A stretch of DNA of 64,000 bases from DATARH01 sp963712835. Lineage in GTDB: Bacteria > Pseudomonadota > Alphaproteobacteria > ATCC43930 > CGMCC-115725. The number at the start of each line of letters is the position of its first letter. The first letter of the stretch is position 1. Of the stretch, positions 43,648 to 53,000 are shown piece after piece. The position numbers were made by a program, and so were the translations under genes. The notes under the pieces were generated by a model that did not search any database, had not been told where the DNA came from, and saw only the letters and a list, made by a program, of their open reading frames with translations. The DNA lies in assembly GCA_963712835.1 (NCBI GenBank), contig CAVQJJ010000011.1, forward strand, positions 372,001-436,000. The letters are read 5' to 3'.

Positions 43648-44343
43648 CTAGAATGTCTCGACCCACGGCCGCAGCTCGATCTCCCACGCCCAGGCGTTGC
43701 GCGGCTGGCGGTGGAACTGGAGATAGGTCTCGGCGATCGCGTTGGGGTCGAGCAGCGCGTCGGGGCCTTTCTCGTTGGCGCGCGGGTCGTTTTCCTTGGC
43801 GATGCCGCCATCGATGACAAAGTGGCCGATATGGATGTTCTGTGGGTGCAGCTCGCGCGCCAAGCTTTGCGCGAGGCCGCGCAGCGCGAACTTGCCCATC
43901 GCGAAGGATGACGAACGCGGATAGCCTTTCACCCCGGCGCTGGCGCCAGTGAAGAGGATCGTTCCGTGGCCCTGCTTGACCATGCGCTTCGCGGCCTGCT
44001 GGGCAACCAGAAAACCGCCGAACGCGGTGACCTTGATCGCCTGCTCAACCGCGGCCGGGTCGAGATCGACGATCGGGCCGCGCGCCCGGCCGCTCGCATT
44101 GTAGACGACGAGGTCGATCCCGCCGCCGGTATCGATCGTCGCGAACAGCCGCTCGACATCGGCGGCGCTGGTCGCATCGCATGCGATCGCCGTGGCGCCC
44201 GTCTCCTTGACCAGACCCGCGAGCTTCGCGGTGTCGCGTGCCGCCAAAAACACCTGCATGCCTTCCGCCGTGCATTTGCGGGCCAGGGCGGCGCTCAACC
44301 CGGATCCCGCGCCGACGATGACCGCATGTTCTGCTGCTGCCAT
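43648..44343 (-). CDS. Short-chain dehydrogenase/reductase (SDR)
   Basis: A 231-residue NAD(P)-dependent SDR. The nucleotide motif reads VIVGAGSGLSAALARKC (GxGxGLxxA variant of TGxxxGxG). The NNAG-equivalent is VVYNASGRA. The catalytic Ser is in ILFTGASAGVKG, but the YxxxK position reads SSSFAMGKFAL, with Phe/Met in place of Tyr, so normal oxidoreductase chemistry is doubtful. The Lys is retained. The ATG at 44343 follows AAAGGAGT. The open frame upstream is AT-rich intergenic DNA. A 71-residue protein gene follows. Confidence 0.85.
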   Translation of the reverse strand: MAAAEHAVIVGAGSGLSAALARKCTAEGMQVFLAARDTAKLAGLVKETGATAIACDATSAADVERLFATIDTGGGIDLVVYNASGRARGPIVDLDPAAVEQAIKVTAFGGFLVAQQAAKRMVKQGHGTILFTGASAGVKGYPRSSSFAMGKFALRGLAQSLARELHPQNIHIGHFVIDGGIAKENDPRANEKGPDALLDPNAIAETYLQFHRQPRNAWAWEIELRPWVETF

Positions 44344-44909
44344 GGGGGCACTCCTTTTCCATGCTGGGCACCATCTTATCGCGCTCCGGCAGCGCTTCCC
44401 ACCATTGGCGTCAAACCGAAATCGATGGGTGCGATATCCCCGCCCGCCAGCGCATCCTCGCCGGCCGCCCGCCGCCTGATCGCCCAAATTCTTCACACGC
44501 TCGCCGGCAGGCCTAAACAAAGTCAGGTCAACCTGACTTCGCAAGTTCCGACCCAGTGAATAACTCGTGTATATCGCCGAGCTTTGTAACAATTACTTAT
44601 CGAGCAGACCAATTCTAAATAGAGCACTGTACATTTATTTGTTGCGGCGATTGTAACAAAAAACCCGTAGGCGACCCTATGTCTGGAGCAACTTAAAGCG
44701 TTTCTGCCCTTCATTCGCTTTTTGGTTGACAAACGGTTGAACAACTGCTTAGTCTGGATACGTTAAATCCCCCCGTCCCACCCGGGCGGCGCCTCCAACG
44801 ATCCGGGACGACACTCACCTAACATGCGAACGATTTTGACCCGAATAACGGCGCACGCTGAAGGTTTGCGCTGCGGCGTTCCGTAATAACAACGAGGGGT
44901 CGGGAGCGT
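44344..44909. other. Long divergent intergenic region with AT-rich core
   Basis: 566 bases between the divergent SDR and RlpA genes. About 44525-44760 is distinctly AT-rich compared with the rest of the window (for example ATTTATTTGTTGCGGCGATT). A TTGACA at 44726-44731 could be a -35 for the RlpA gene, with only a poor -10 (TTAGTC, 44749-44754). Short open frames in it have no ribosome site or codon bias. No RNA gene was recognised. Confidence 0.5.
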
Positions 44910-45509
44910 ATGAGTTTTCGCTGCGCTATTGCCTTTTCGCTTGCCGCGCTGGCGGTCTCGGGCGGTGCGAAGGCCGATCAACGTCCGGCCCATGCCGCCG
45001 CCAAAGCCGTCGTCCGAACCGCCGCCGTCACGCACACGATGGCCCGGCTCGCTTCGGCCGCCACGGTTTCCCCGGCCAGCTCCCGCCGTGTCGTGCGAGC
45101 CAAGGTCGCGATGGCGACAGCGGCGCCAAAGCTCGCCGCCAAGCGCCCCAATGAAAACACCAAAAAACCTGAAGCCATGTGCGTCCGCCCGATCGGCAAG
45201 GTTGAGACCGGGACCGCGGCTTGGTATGGCGGCACCTATATCGGGCGTCGCACCAGCAGCGGCTCGCGGCTCGACACCATCAGTCCGACCGCCGCTCATC
45301 GCACCCTACCGCTCAATTCATTGGCGCGGGTGACCAACCTACAGAATGGCCGCTCGGTCGTCGTTCGCGTCACCGACCGCGGTCCGATCAGCACTTCCCT
45401 GCTGATCGACATGTCGCCGAAGGCTGCCGACGAGCTTCAAATGAAGCATGCCGGGTTGGTTCCCGTAAAGGTGGAGCAGGTGGTCGAGGTACCAGCCGAC
45501 CTCAAGTAA
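44910..45509 (+). CDS. RlpA-like septal ring lytic transglycosylase family protein
   Basis: A 199-residue exported protein with a signal peptide (FRCAIAFSLAALAVSGGAKA) but no lipobox, so soluble in the periplasm rather than a lipoprotein. A low-complexity Ala/Val-rich region (about 25-85) precedes the double-psi beta-barrel (about 95-195): GTAAWYGGTYIGRRTSSGSR, LPLNSLARVTNLQNGRSVVV and the catalytic Asp region VRVTDRGPISTSLLIDMSP. RlpA enzymes cleave denuded peptidoglycan strands at the septum. No SPOR domain is present, unlike E. coli RlpA. Confidence 0.9.
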   Translation: MSFRCAIAFSLAALAVSGGAKADQRPAHAAAKAVVRTAAVTHTMARLASAATVSPASSRRVVRAKVAMATAAPKLAAKRPNENTKKPEAMCVRPIGKVETGTAAWYGGTYIGRRTSSGSRLDTISPTAAHRTLPLNSLARVTNLQNGRSVVVRVTDRGPISTSLLIDMSPKAADELQMKHAGLVPVKVEQVVEVPADLK

Positions 45510-45880
45510 AGCCTCAAACAGCGGATTTTGCTTACGATCGCCTGATTGACGCGACCGCATTGCCGCAGCGCAGCGTGAAACCCAAACAAAACCGGTGGTT
45601 TCACGCGCTGTCTCGTATTTGCAACTGTGACCAAAAAGCAACGGCCGTGAGGAAAAGCCATGGCGGATGCCGTGGCTCAATTGACTTGGAATTGGCCCTT
45701 GATTGTATTCTTCACGGGTGCCACGCACGGTTACTGTATCGGCCATTGACGCGAAGTAGTCGGCTAAAGTTCGCCTCTTGGAATTACCGATCGCAGTAAG
45801 GGCGGGCAAGCGGAGCCGTGGGCTCACACCGGTGCGAGGGGAAGATCTGCGGCGACGCGGATCTCGGTCATGGGGGCAAA
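45510..45880. other. Intergenic region, no feature recognised
   Basis: 371 bases between the RlpA-like gene and a hypothetical gene on the same strand. GC is moderate and open frames are short and unbiased. I see no terminator with a T-run and no repeat. Confidence 0.4.
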
Positions 45881-46351
45881 GTGGACGACGTGTCCGAGAC
45901 GACGAATGTTGTGCGCTTCCCGCTGAGGGGGCGGTTAGCGATGTCGCCGCCGGCGGCCAGGTGCCAAAATCTGGGCGGCGGCTATGAATTTACCGAGGGC
46001 GAACTCGCCGCCTTGTGCCGCTGGTTCTCGGCGATGAAATACGCCTTCCCCGGGACCGAGGGCGTGATGGTGGTCAGCCACCAAAACGGCTATTCGGCGG
46101 TCGGGCTGTACCATCCCGCGCGCGGGGTGCCGAATTGCCTTGTCGCCAAGCACGAAGTCGGCGGCAGCGCCCGGTTCTTCTGGTCGACCGAAGTCGATCC
46201 GCCACGGCCCATCGACGATTTGTGCGAAATCACCGACGCGCATATCCGGGCGATTCAGCCGCCGCGCAACGAAAAGGGCTGGCTCGACCCCACCGGCTGG
46301 ATGGGCGTCTATGCCTCGCGGACGATCGCAACCGAATTGCAAGTTGTTTAA
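45881..46351 (+). CDS. Hypothetical cytoplasmic protein
   Basis: A 156-residue protein of unrecognised family, with no signal peptide or membrane segment. The middle and end are well-behaved coding sequence (FTEGELAALCRWFSAMKYAF, VMVVSHQNGYSAVGLYHPAR, and GWLDPTGWMGVYASRTIATE). The start is uncertain: GTG 45881 after a GGGGG stretch, ATG 45818 upstream, or ATG 45941. It is followed 27 bases later by the Wza-like gene and may be cotranscribed with it, but the sequence gives no functional hint. Confidence 0.55.
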   Translation: MDDVSETTNVVRFPLRGRLAMSPPAARCQNLGGGYEFTEGELAALCRWFSAMKYAFPGTEGVMVVSHQNGYSAVGLYHPARGVPNCLVAKHEVGGSARFFWSTEVDPPRPIDDLCEITDAHIRAIQPPRNEKGWLDPTGWMGVYASRTIATELQVV

Positions 46352-46378
46352 TTAGCATACTTATGTAACCTTTACGGG

Positions 46379-47560
46379 ATGCGCTGCCGTTCGCGCGTCC
46401 CCCCGCGAACGCTCGACTGCCTCGCCATGGTTGTCGGGCTTTTTCTTGTCGGTTGCAGTACTCTGCCGACCGCCGGACCGACCGCCAGCCAGATCGTCAG
46501 CCAACAGGCCGACGACAAGCATCCGCCCTTCGATATCGTCGATATCGACAACCGCGTCGTCGACAGTGTGCTGTCCCGCCGACGGGAAGGCTTCAGCGCA
46601 CGCTTCCCCGCGCATGCCGCGCCGCCGGAGCCGAGGATCGGCGTGGGCGACAGTCTCGTCGTGACATTGTGGGAGGCGGCGGGAGGCGGCCTGTTTGCCT
46701 CGACCACCACCGACGAGGTGGCACCCGGCTCGCACAGCGTCACGCTGCCCGAGCAGACCGTGGCCCGCGACGGCGCGATCAGCGTACCGTTCGCCGGCCG
46801 TATTCGCGTCGCGGGTCAGCTACCCGCCGAAGTGCAGCACGAGATCGAGCAGCGTCTTTCGGGCAAGGCGATTGATCCGCAGGCCATCGTCACCGTCGGC
46901 AAAAGCGTCAACAACGTGGTCACCGTGACCGGCGAAGCGATCGGCGGTGCGCGCATACCGCTGTCGTTGAAAGGTGAGCGCCTGCTCGACCTGATCGCGG
47001 CGGCAGGAGGCGTCAGGGCGCCGGTTTATGAGACCTTTGTGCAGTTGTCGCGCGGCGGCGTGACGGCGACGATCCCGATGGCGACGCTGGTCTCCGACCC
47101 GCAGGAGAACATCTACGCCCAGCCGGGCGACGTGTTGACCCTCGTCAGAGCCCCGCGAACCTTCACGGTGTTCGGCGCCGCCGGCCAGAATAACGAGATC
47201 GAATTCCCGTCGGCGAAGTTGACGCTAGTCGAAGCGCTGGCGAAGGCAGGGGGATTGCAGGATGCACGCTCGGATCCGTCCGGCGTCTTTCTCTTCCGTT
47301 ACGAGCCGGCCGATGTCGTGCAGGCGCTCGGCCAAAAGCCCGCGGCCGTCACTCCCGATGGCAAGTCGCCGGTCGTCTATCGGCTCGATCTGCGCAACGC
47401 CAAGGCCTATTTCGCCGCCGAGCGCTTTCCGGTCGAGGACAAGGATGTCATCTATATCGCCAATGCCAACCTCGACGAGCTGCAGAAGTTCTTTGGCTTG
47501 ATCGGCACGCTGACCGCGCCGGCGATCACCGGTGTCGTGGTCAGAAACGCCGCGCAATAG
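46379..47560 (+). CDS. Polysaccharide export lipoprotein (Wza-like)
   Basis: A 393-residue outer-membrane polysaccharide exporter family protein. The N-terminus carries a lipoprotein signal with lipobox LVGC (Cys at about residue 26). The PES/Poly_export domain follows (EPRIGVGDSLVVTLWEAAGG, QTVARDGAISVPFAGRIRVA, and LPAEVQHEIEQRLSG), then two SLBB-like beta-grasp segments (VTGEAIGGARIPLSLKGERL and FGAAGQNNEIEFPSAKLTLV). It forms the channel through which capsule or exopolysaccharide leaves. The glycosyltransferase gene follows after 18 bases. No Wzc, Wzx or Wzy is seen in the window. Confidence 0.93.
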   Translation: MRCRSRVPPRTLDCLAMVVGLFLVGCSTLPTAGPTASQIVSQQADDKHPPFDIVDIDNRVVDSVLSRRREGFSARFPAHAAPPEPRIGVGDSLVVTLWEAAGGGLFASTTTDEVAPGSHSVTLPEQTVARDGAISVPFAGRIRVAGQLPAEVQHEIEQRLSGKAIDPQAIVTVGKSVNNVVTVTGEAIGGARIPLSLKGERLLDLIAAAGGVRAPVYETFVQLSRGGVTATIPMATLVSDPQENIYAQPGDVLTLVRAPRTFTVFGAAGQNNEIEFPSAKLTLVEALAKAGGLQDARSDPSGVFLFRYEPADVVQALGQKPAAVTPDGKSPVVYRLDLRNAKAYFAAERFPVEDKDVIYIANANLDELQKFFGLIGTLTAPAITGVVVRNAAQ

Positions 47561-47578
47561 GAAGCCGGTCCCCGCCCG

Positions 47579-48757
47579 GTGATCGCGCTCGACCTGTCGC
47601 GGCTGCTGTCACGCGCCGGGTCGGTGACGCCAAGCGGGATCGACCGCGTCGAGCTTGCTTACGCGCGACATCTGCTGGCCGGCAAGGCCACGCATTGCTT
47701 CGCGGCGCGCCATGCGCTTGGAGGGATCGGCCTGCTGCCAGCAGCGCCGACCGAAGAATTCATCGGCCGGCTCGCAGCGATGTGGCGGGACGGCGGTCCC
47801 GGACGTGAGCGCCGGGCTGTGGCGATGCTGGCGCGGCGGTTGCCATACGCCGCGCTGACCGGCGGGGCCGCGCTCCGGCGGTCCTTGGGCGAATTTCCCG
47901 GCCGCGCCGTGTATCTGGTGGTCTCGCATCAGAATCTCGATCGTCCACGGCCAATCGCGCGACTTAAGGCGGCGACCGGCGCGCATTTCATCTGCCTCAT
48001 CCACGATCTGATCCCGCTCGACTTCCCGCATCTGACACGGCCCGGCCAGACAGCGCGGCACCGACGGCGGATCGCTACCGCGGCGAGTTTAGCCGATGCG
48101 GTGATCGTCAATTCCGCGGCCACTCGAGATGCGCTGGATGCGCATCTCGGAAATCGCGAAGTGCCCGTCGTCGTGGCGCCGCTTGGCGTCGATCTGCCTC
48201 GGATGGCTGCGCCGCCCGGCGACGTCACCCCTTACTTCGTCTGCCTCGGTACGATCGAGGCGCGCAAAAACCACGCCGTTCTGCTCGATGTGTGGCAACG
48301 GCTCGCCGCGGAACGGAGTGGCCAGACCCCGCGTCTGCTGCTGATCGGCCAGCGCGGCTTCGGCAGCGAAGGGATCCTCAACCGTCTCGCCGCGCTGCGC
48401 GATGTCGTGATCGAGCGCGCGGACGTGCCGGATCAAATCTTAGCGGCGCTGCTCCGTGGGGCATGGGCGCTGTTGCTGCCGTCGCTTGCCGAAGGGTTTG
48501 GACTGCCTGTTGCCGAAGCGCTTTCGCTGGGCGTGCCGGTGTTATGCAGCGATCTGCCGGCGCTGCGCGAGAGCAGCGCCGGCGTGCCGGAATATCTCGA
48601 CCCTCACGATGCCGCGGCTTGGCATAAAGCGGTTGTCGATTTTGTCACCGACTCACCGAGACGGCAGGCGCAGCTCGCGCGCCTCGAACGATGGCGGCCA
48701 TCGCTCTGGTCGACACATTTCGCGATTGTCGATCCGCTGATCGCGAACCTCGGTTAG
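47579..48757 (+). CDS. Glycosyltransferase, GT4-like (GT-B fold)
   Basis: A 392-residue GT-B glycosyltransferase. The C-terminal nucleotide-sugar half shows VCLGTIEARKNHAVLLDVWQ, the donor-site E-x7-E pattern in LPSLAEGFGLPVAEALSLGV and PVLCSDLPALRESS. The N-terminal acceptor half is less conserved (LSRAGSVTPSGIDRVELAYA). Start: GTG at 47579, 18 bases after the Wza-like gene. It transfers a sugar to a lipid-linked or surface glycan; specificity is unknown. Its stop overlaps the stop of the convergent alpha-oxoamine synthase gene by 4 bases. Confidence 0.9.
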   Translation: MIALDLSRLLSRAGSVTPSGIDRVELAYARHLLAGKATHCFAARHALGGIGLLPAAPTEEFIGRLAAMWRDGGPGRERRAVAMLARRLPYAALTGGAALRRSLGEFPGRAVYLVVSHQNLDRPRPIARLKAATGAHFICLIHDLIPLDFPHLTRPGQTARHRRRIATAASLADAVIVNSAATRDALDAHLGNREVPVVVAPLGVDLPRMAAPPGDVTPYFVCLGTIEARKNHAVLLDVWQRLAAERSGQTPRLLLIGQRGFGSEGILNRLAALRDVVIERADVPDQILAALLRGAWALLLPSLAEGFGLPVAEALSLGVPVLCSDLPALRESSAGVPEYLDPHDAAAWHKAVVDFVTDSPRRQAQLARLERWRPSLWSTHFAIVDPLIANLG

Positions 48758-50097
48758 CCTTTGAGGCGGCGCATGATTTCGGCAAGTTCGATCGGCTCGC
48801 CGGCCACTCGCCGGCTCTCCTCCACGACGATGCGCGCAGCCTCGCGCAACTGTGCCTCGTAGTGTGCAGCCGTCACGAAAAACCGCAGCCGCGCGGCGCG
48901 CTCGGGCACGGCGGGATAGAGGATCGGCGGCGCGTTGATGCCGCTCTCGAACAGAGCAGCCGCAAGCTTCCCGGCGCGGATCGAGCTGCCCGTGACCACC
49001 GGCACGATCGCGGCGCCGATCGATGTACCGATATTCACTCCGCCGTCGCGCAGCAAGCCATGAAACAGCGCAGCGTTGCGGCGCAGCCGCGCGACGCGCT
49101 CGGGTTCGGCTCGAAGGATGCGCAGTGCGGCGAGCGCCGCCGCGGCAGCGGCCGGCGCCATCCCGACCGAGAACACAAAGCCCGGTACGAGCCGCTTCAG
49201 GCGCTCGATCAGCACTCCCGCGCCGGCGATATAGCCCCCGCACGAGACAAGGCTCTTGCTCAGCGTGCCCATCCAGATATCGATGTCGCGCGGATCGACC
49301 CCGGCATGCTCCGCCGAGCCGAAGCCGCGCCGCCCCAGCACGCCCACCGCATGCGCGTCGTCGACCATCAGCCAGGCGCGATGCCGGCGCGCTATGGCGA
49401 CAAAGCGGGCGAGGTCGGGGACATCGCCGTCCATGCTGTAATGACCTTCGACGACCAGCACCCTGCGTCGCGCCGACGCGCCGGCGAGCGCCTTGTCGGC
49501 CGCCTCCGGATCGTTATGGGTAAAGGAAAGCCGGCGAGCACCCGACAACCGCGCACCCTCGACGATGCTGTTATGGGTAAGCGCATCATGGGCGATCACA
49601 TCGCTGGGGCCGAGCAGCGCCCCGATCACGGAGACATTGGTCGCGTGCCCGCCGACCAGCGCCATTGCATCTTCCGCTCCGTGAAGCTCGGCCAAGGCCG
49701 CCTCGAGCTCGCGGTGGATCTGTCGCTCTCCCGACACCATGCGGCTTGCCGATACGGTCGTGCCGTAGCGATCGATCGCCGCCTTGGCCGCATCGGCGAT
49801 CCGGCTGTCGCCGTTGAGGCCGAGATAATCGTAGGACGCAAAGTTGCTGTAGCGTCGGCCGGCGATAATCGTCTCGGCGCCGACAATCCCGTCATGCAGG
49901 CGGAAGTAGGGATCGGCAATCCCGAGATGATTAGCCGCCGCCGCGACCATGTCGACATCGCGCGCGCCATCAAGCTGGGCAGGATCGGGCCGTCCTGGCG
50001 CTGCCGGCGATGTCGGGCGCGCCGCCAAGCGCGCGAGCAGCCGCGCCTTGGCTTCAGCCGACAACCCAAACGGATCGCCGCGCGCCGCCATCGTCAA
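48754..50097 (-). CDS. Alpha-oxoamine synthase (PLP-dependent, BioF/SPT-like)
   Basis: A 447-residue PLP enzyme of the AONS/serine-palmitoyltransferase/KBL family, which joins an amino acid and an acyl thioester with loss of CO2. It has an N-terminal extension (about 1-75) containing DPYFRLHDGIVGAETIIAGR. The body follows: NFASYDYLGLNGD, the PLP-Asp in MVDDAHAVGVLGRRG and the Schiff-base Lys in GTLSKSLVSCGGYI. The extension is typical of enzymes that act on ACP-bound chains in PKS clusters. Its ATG overlaps the PKS stop (4 bases), so the two are translationally coupled. It is probably the release step of the PKS, giving a 2-aminoketone. The amino-acid partner (Ser, Gly or Ala) is unknown. Confidence 0.9.
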   Translation of the reverse strand: MTMAARGDPFGLSAEAKARLLARLAARPTSPAAPGRPDPAQLDGARDVDMVAAAANHLGIADPYFRLHDGIVGAETIIAGRRYSNFASYDYLGLNGDSRIADAAKAAIDRYGTTVSASRMVSGERQIHRELEAALAELHGAEDAMALVGGHATNVSVIGALLGPSDVIAHDALTHNSIVEGARLSGARRLSFTHNDPEAADKALAGASARRRVLVVEGHYSMDGDVPDLARFVAIARRHRAWLMVDDAHAVGVLGRRGFGSAEHAGVDPRDIDIWMGTLSKSLVSCGGYIAGAGVLIERLKRLVPGFVFSVGMAPAAAAAALAALRILRAEPERVARLRRNAALFHGLLRDGGVNIGTSIGAAIVPVVTGSSIRAGKLAAALFESGINAPPILYPAVPERAARLRFFVTAAHYEAQLREAARIVVEESRRVAGEPIELAEIMRRLKG

Positions 50098-53000
50098 TCG
50101 TCCGCCGCGAGGTCGGTCGCATCCGCCACGGAGGTGCCGGGCGGCGGCTCGTGCCGCAGTGCCAACTCGGCGACTGTCACGGACGGGGTACGCCGATCGA
50201 TGATTTCGGCCAGTCGCGCCGCGAGCGCGGCTGCGCTTACCCTATCCGCTAGGCTCATGAGCGGCACGTCGAGCCGCAATCGGGTTTCCAGTGCCAGCCG
50301 CAATTCGATCGCCATCAGCGAGTCCATGCCGAGTTCGGCCAGCGGGCGATGCGGGTCGAGACTGCCTTCGGGAAGTCGCAGGATGCGCGCCGCCGCATCG
50401 GCGACGACGGTGGTGAGAAGCTCGCCTCGTTCCACGGAACCGAGCGATACGAGCCGGTCGAGGAGCGCCTCGTCCGCCGCAGTATCGGCATCCGCGCCGC
50501 GCAGATCGTCAAATAGCCGCTCGGCGACAATCGTAAGCGTATGGCCGGCCTCCGGCATCGCGAAATCGGCGAAGGCAACGACCGGCAACCCGCTTGCCGC
50601 CATCGTCGGCAGGGCCGCGAGAGCGCGCGTAGCCGGCATAGGCCGCACGCCGAGGCGACGCGACAGCGATGCACGTTCATCGGGCCGCGCGGCGAGCATG
50701 CCGGTATCGGCGATCGGGCCCCAAGCGATCGCCAGCGCCGGCTTGCCCCGATTGTGTCGGCGCCGAGCCAAGGCCTCCAGCGCCGCATTGGCGGCGACAT
50801 AGGCGCCCTGGCCGGGCGCGCCGATAACGGTCGTCGCCGACGAAAACAGCCAGAACAGGTCAAGCGGGTCGTACGCGGTCAATTGGTCGAGGTGCAGGGC
50901 ACCCGAGACCTTGGCGCTCATCGCGGTATCAATGTTCTCGGCGGTCAGCGCGGCGGCGGTCCCATCAACGATCGTTGCCGCGGCATGGACGACGCCGCGG
51001 ATCGACACACCTTGTCTCCGAACTGCATCGAGGACGTCGCCAAGCGCTCGGGGGTCGGCGACATCGACCGCGTGAGCGGCGACCTCTGCGCCCAGCGCCG
51101 CAAGCTCGGCGATACGTTGCGCCGCGCCCGGCGTATCCAGGCCGCGCCGCCCGATCAACGCGAGGTGACCGACGCCGCGCTCAGCAAGCCAGCGCGCCGT
51201 CGCAAAACCGAAGCCGTCGAGGCCGCCGGTGACGACATAGACGCCATCGCGATGCAATAACAATTCCGGCGGCCGCGATACGGCGATCCCGGCATTGCCA
51301 TCCGGGACCAGCACCAACTTGCCGATATGCTGTGCTGCCTGCATTAGACGGATCGCGTCGGCGAGTTCGGCGAAGGTGAAACAGCGATGCGCGAGCGGCC
51401 GGATTTCACCGGCCGAGAGCGCGGCCGCGACCTCGGCAAGCAACGCCTTGGCGAGTTCCGGACGGCGCGCCGGCAGCTGGTCGACATCGACCGCGAAATA
51501 GGAAAGGTTTTGCCGCAGCGGACGCGCCGCAAACCGGCGGTTTTCGTAAAAATCGCGCTTGCCAAGTTCGACGAAGCGGCCGAACGGTTTCAAGAGTTCG
51601 AGGCTCGCTTCCATCGCCTCGCCGGACAGCGAGTTGAGGACGACATCGACGCCAACGCCGCCGGTTGCCTCGCGCACCGCGGCGGTAAAACGCAGCTCCC
51701 GCGAGTCGCAGACATGGTCGGCACCGACCATACGCAGAAAGGCGCGCTTAGCCGCCGATCCGGCGGTGGCGATCACCGTTGCGCCGCATGCCTTGGCGAC
51801 CTGGATCGCGGCCAAGCCGACCCCGCCCGACGCCGCATGGATCAGCACGGTTTCGCCCGGTGCGAGATGCGCGAGGGTCACAAGCGAATAGCGCGCGGTC
51901 ACGAACGCTACGGGAAGCGTGGCCGCCGGGGCAAAATCCAAATCGGCCGGGATCGCAACCACGGCGTCCGCACGGGTTACGACCTGGCTCGCCAGCGCCG
52001 CCGGCGCGAAGCCCATGACTCGATCGCCAATCACCATATTCGTGACGCCGTCACCAACCGCGCAAACAACGCCCGCGCATTCAAGACCAAGCGCGGTGCC
52101 GGCAAACCCGTCGAGCAGCGCCTCCTCCGGCAATGCACGGGCCGCAATCATGACGTCGCGGAAGTTGAGGCCGGCCGCGCGCACCTCAAGCGCGATTTCC
52201 CCCCGTCCAGGGGGCGGCGGTTGCACCAGGGCCCATTCGAGCCGATCCAGCCGACCGGGCTGCGATGCCGAGGCGATAATGGAATCGTCGGGCCCGGCCC
52301 AAATAGGCGGAAGACCGCGGCGCAACCGCAACGCATGCCGTCCCTGCTTGGTCCAGACGATCTCGCTCTCACCGTCCTCGGCGACCAATTCCTCGGCAAG
52401 ACGCCGCGCGCGCTCGGCCCACAGTAGGTCAGGCGGCAGGTCGACCATGCGCAGCGTCAGTCCCAGCGTCTCGTTGCGCAACACACGGCCGAAGCTCCAC
52501 AGCGCCGCGCCGCAAAGATTGTCGCCCGCAGCTTGGTGCGCCCCCGTCGTCATCAGCCAGAGCGGCACGCCTCGCTCGGCGGCCAAGGCGGCGAGCCGCG
52601 CGAATTTCGGGATCAAGTCGCTTGCCGTGTCCGGCCCCCTGTCATCGCCCACGGTGAAGATGATTCCGTCATCAGCCGCCTCGGCCGCCGTCAAGCGATG
52701 GCCCAGCGCTTCAAAAGCGACAGCAACATCGGCATGTTCTGTCTCGCTGATCAGCGCCAGTGACAGGGACGCGGCCAAAGACGGGAGCGCCGGCCGCGCG
52801 GGCGCCCGCCCCCAGATCACCTCGCACGGCCACGGACCCTCCGAGACGACGGTGGCCCCGATGTCGTCGAGGCCGGCGGCCGCCAGTTCGGTGCGCCAAT
52901 CGGATGCACCGCCGGTCAGCTCCCAGAGCGGATTGGGGCGAGGCATCACCGCAAACAAAGCTCCGCCAGGAGCGAGATTGACCCGCGAGACACGGGGCGA

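Noticed and set aside
44523..44744. A 73-codon minus-strand frame in the AT-rich island
   Set aside because: No ribosome site and no codon bias, and it is explained by low GC giving fewer constraints; no domain seen.
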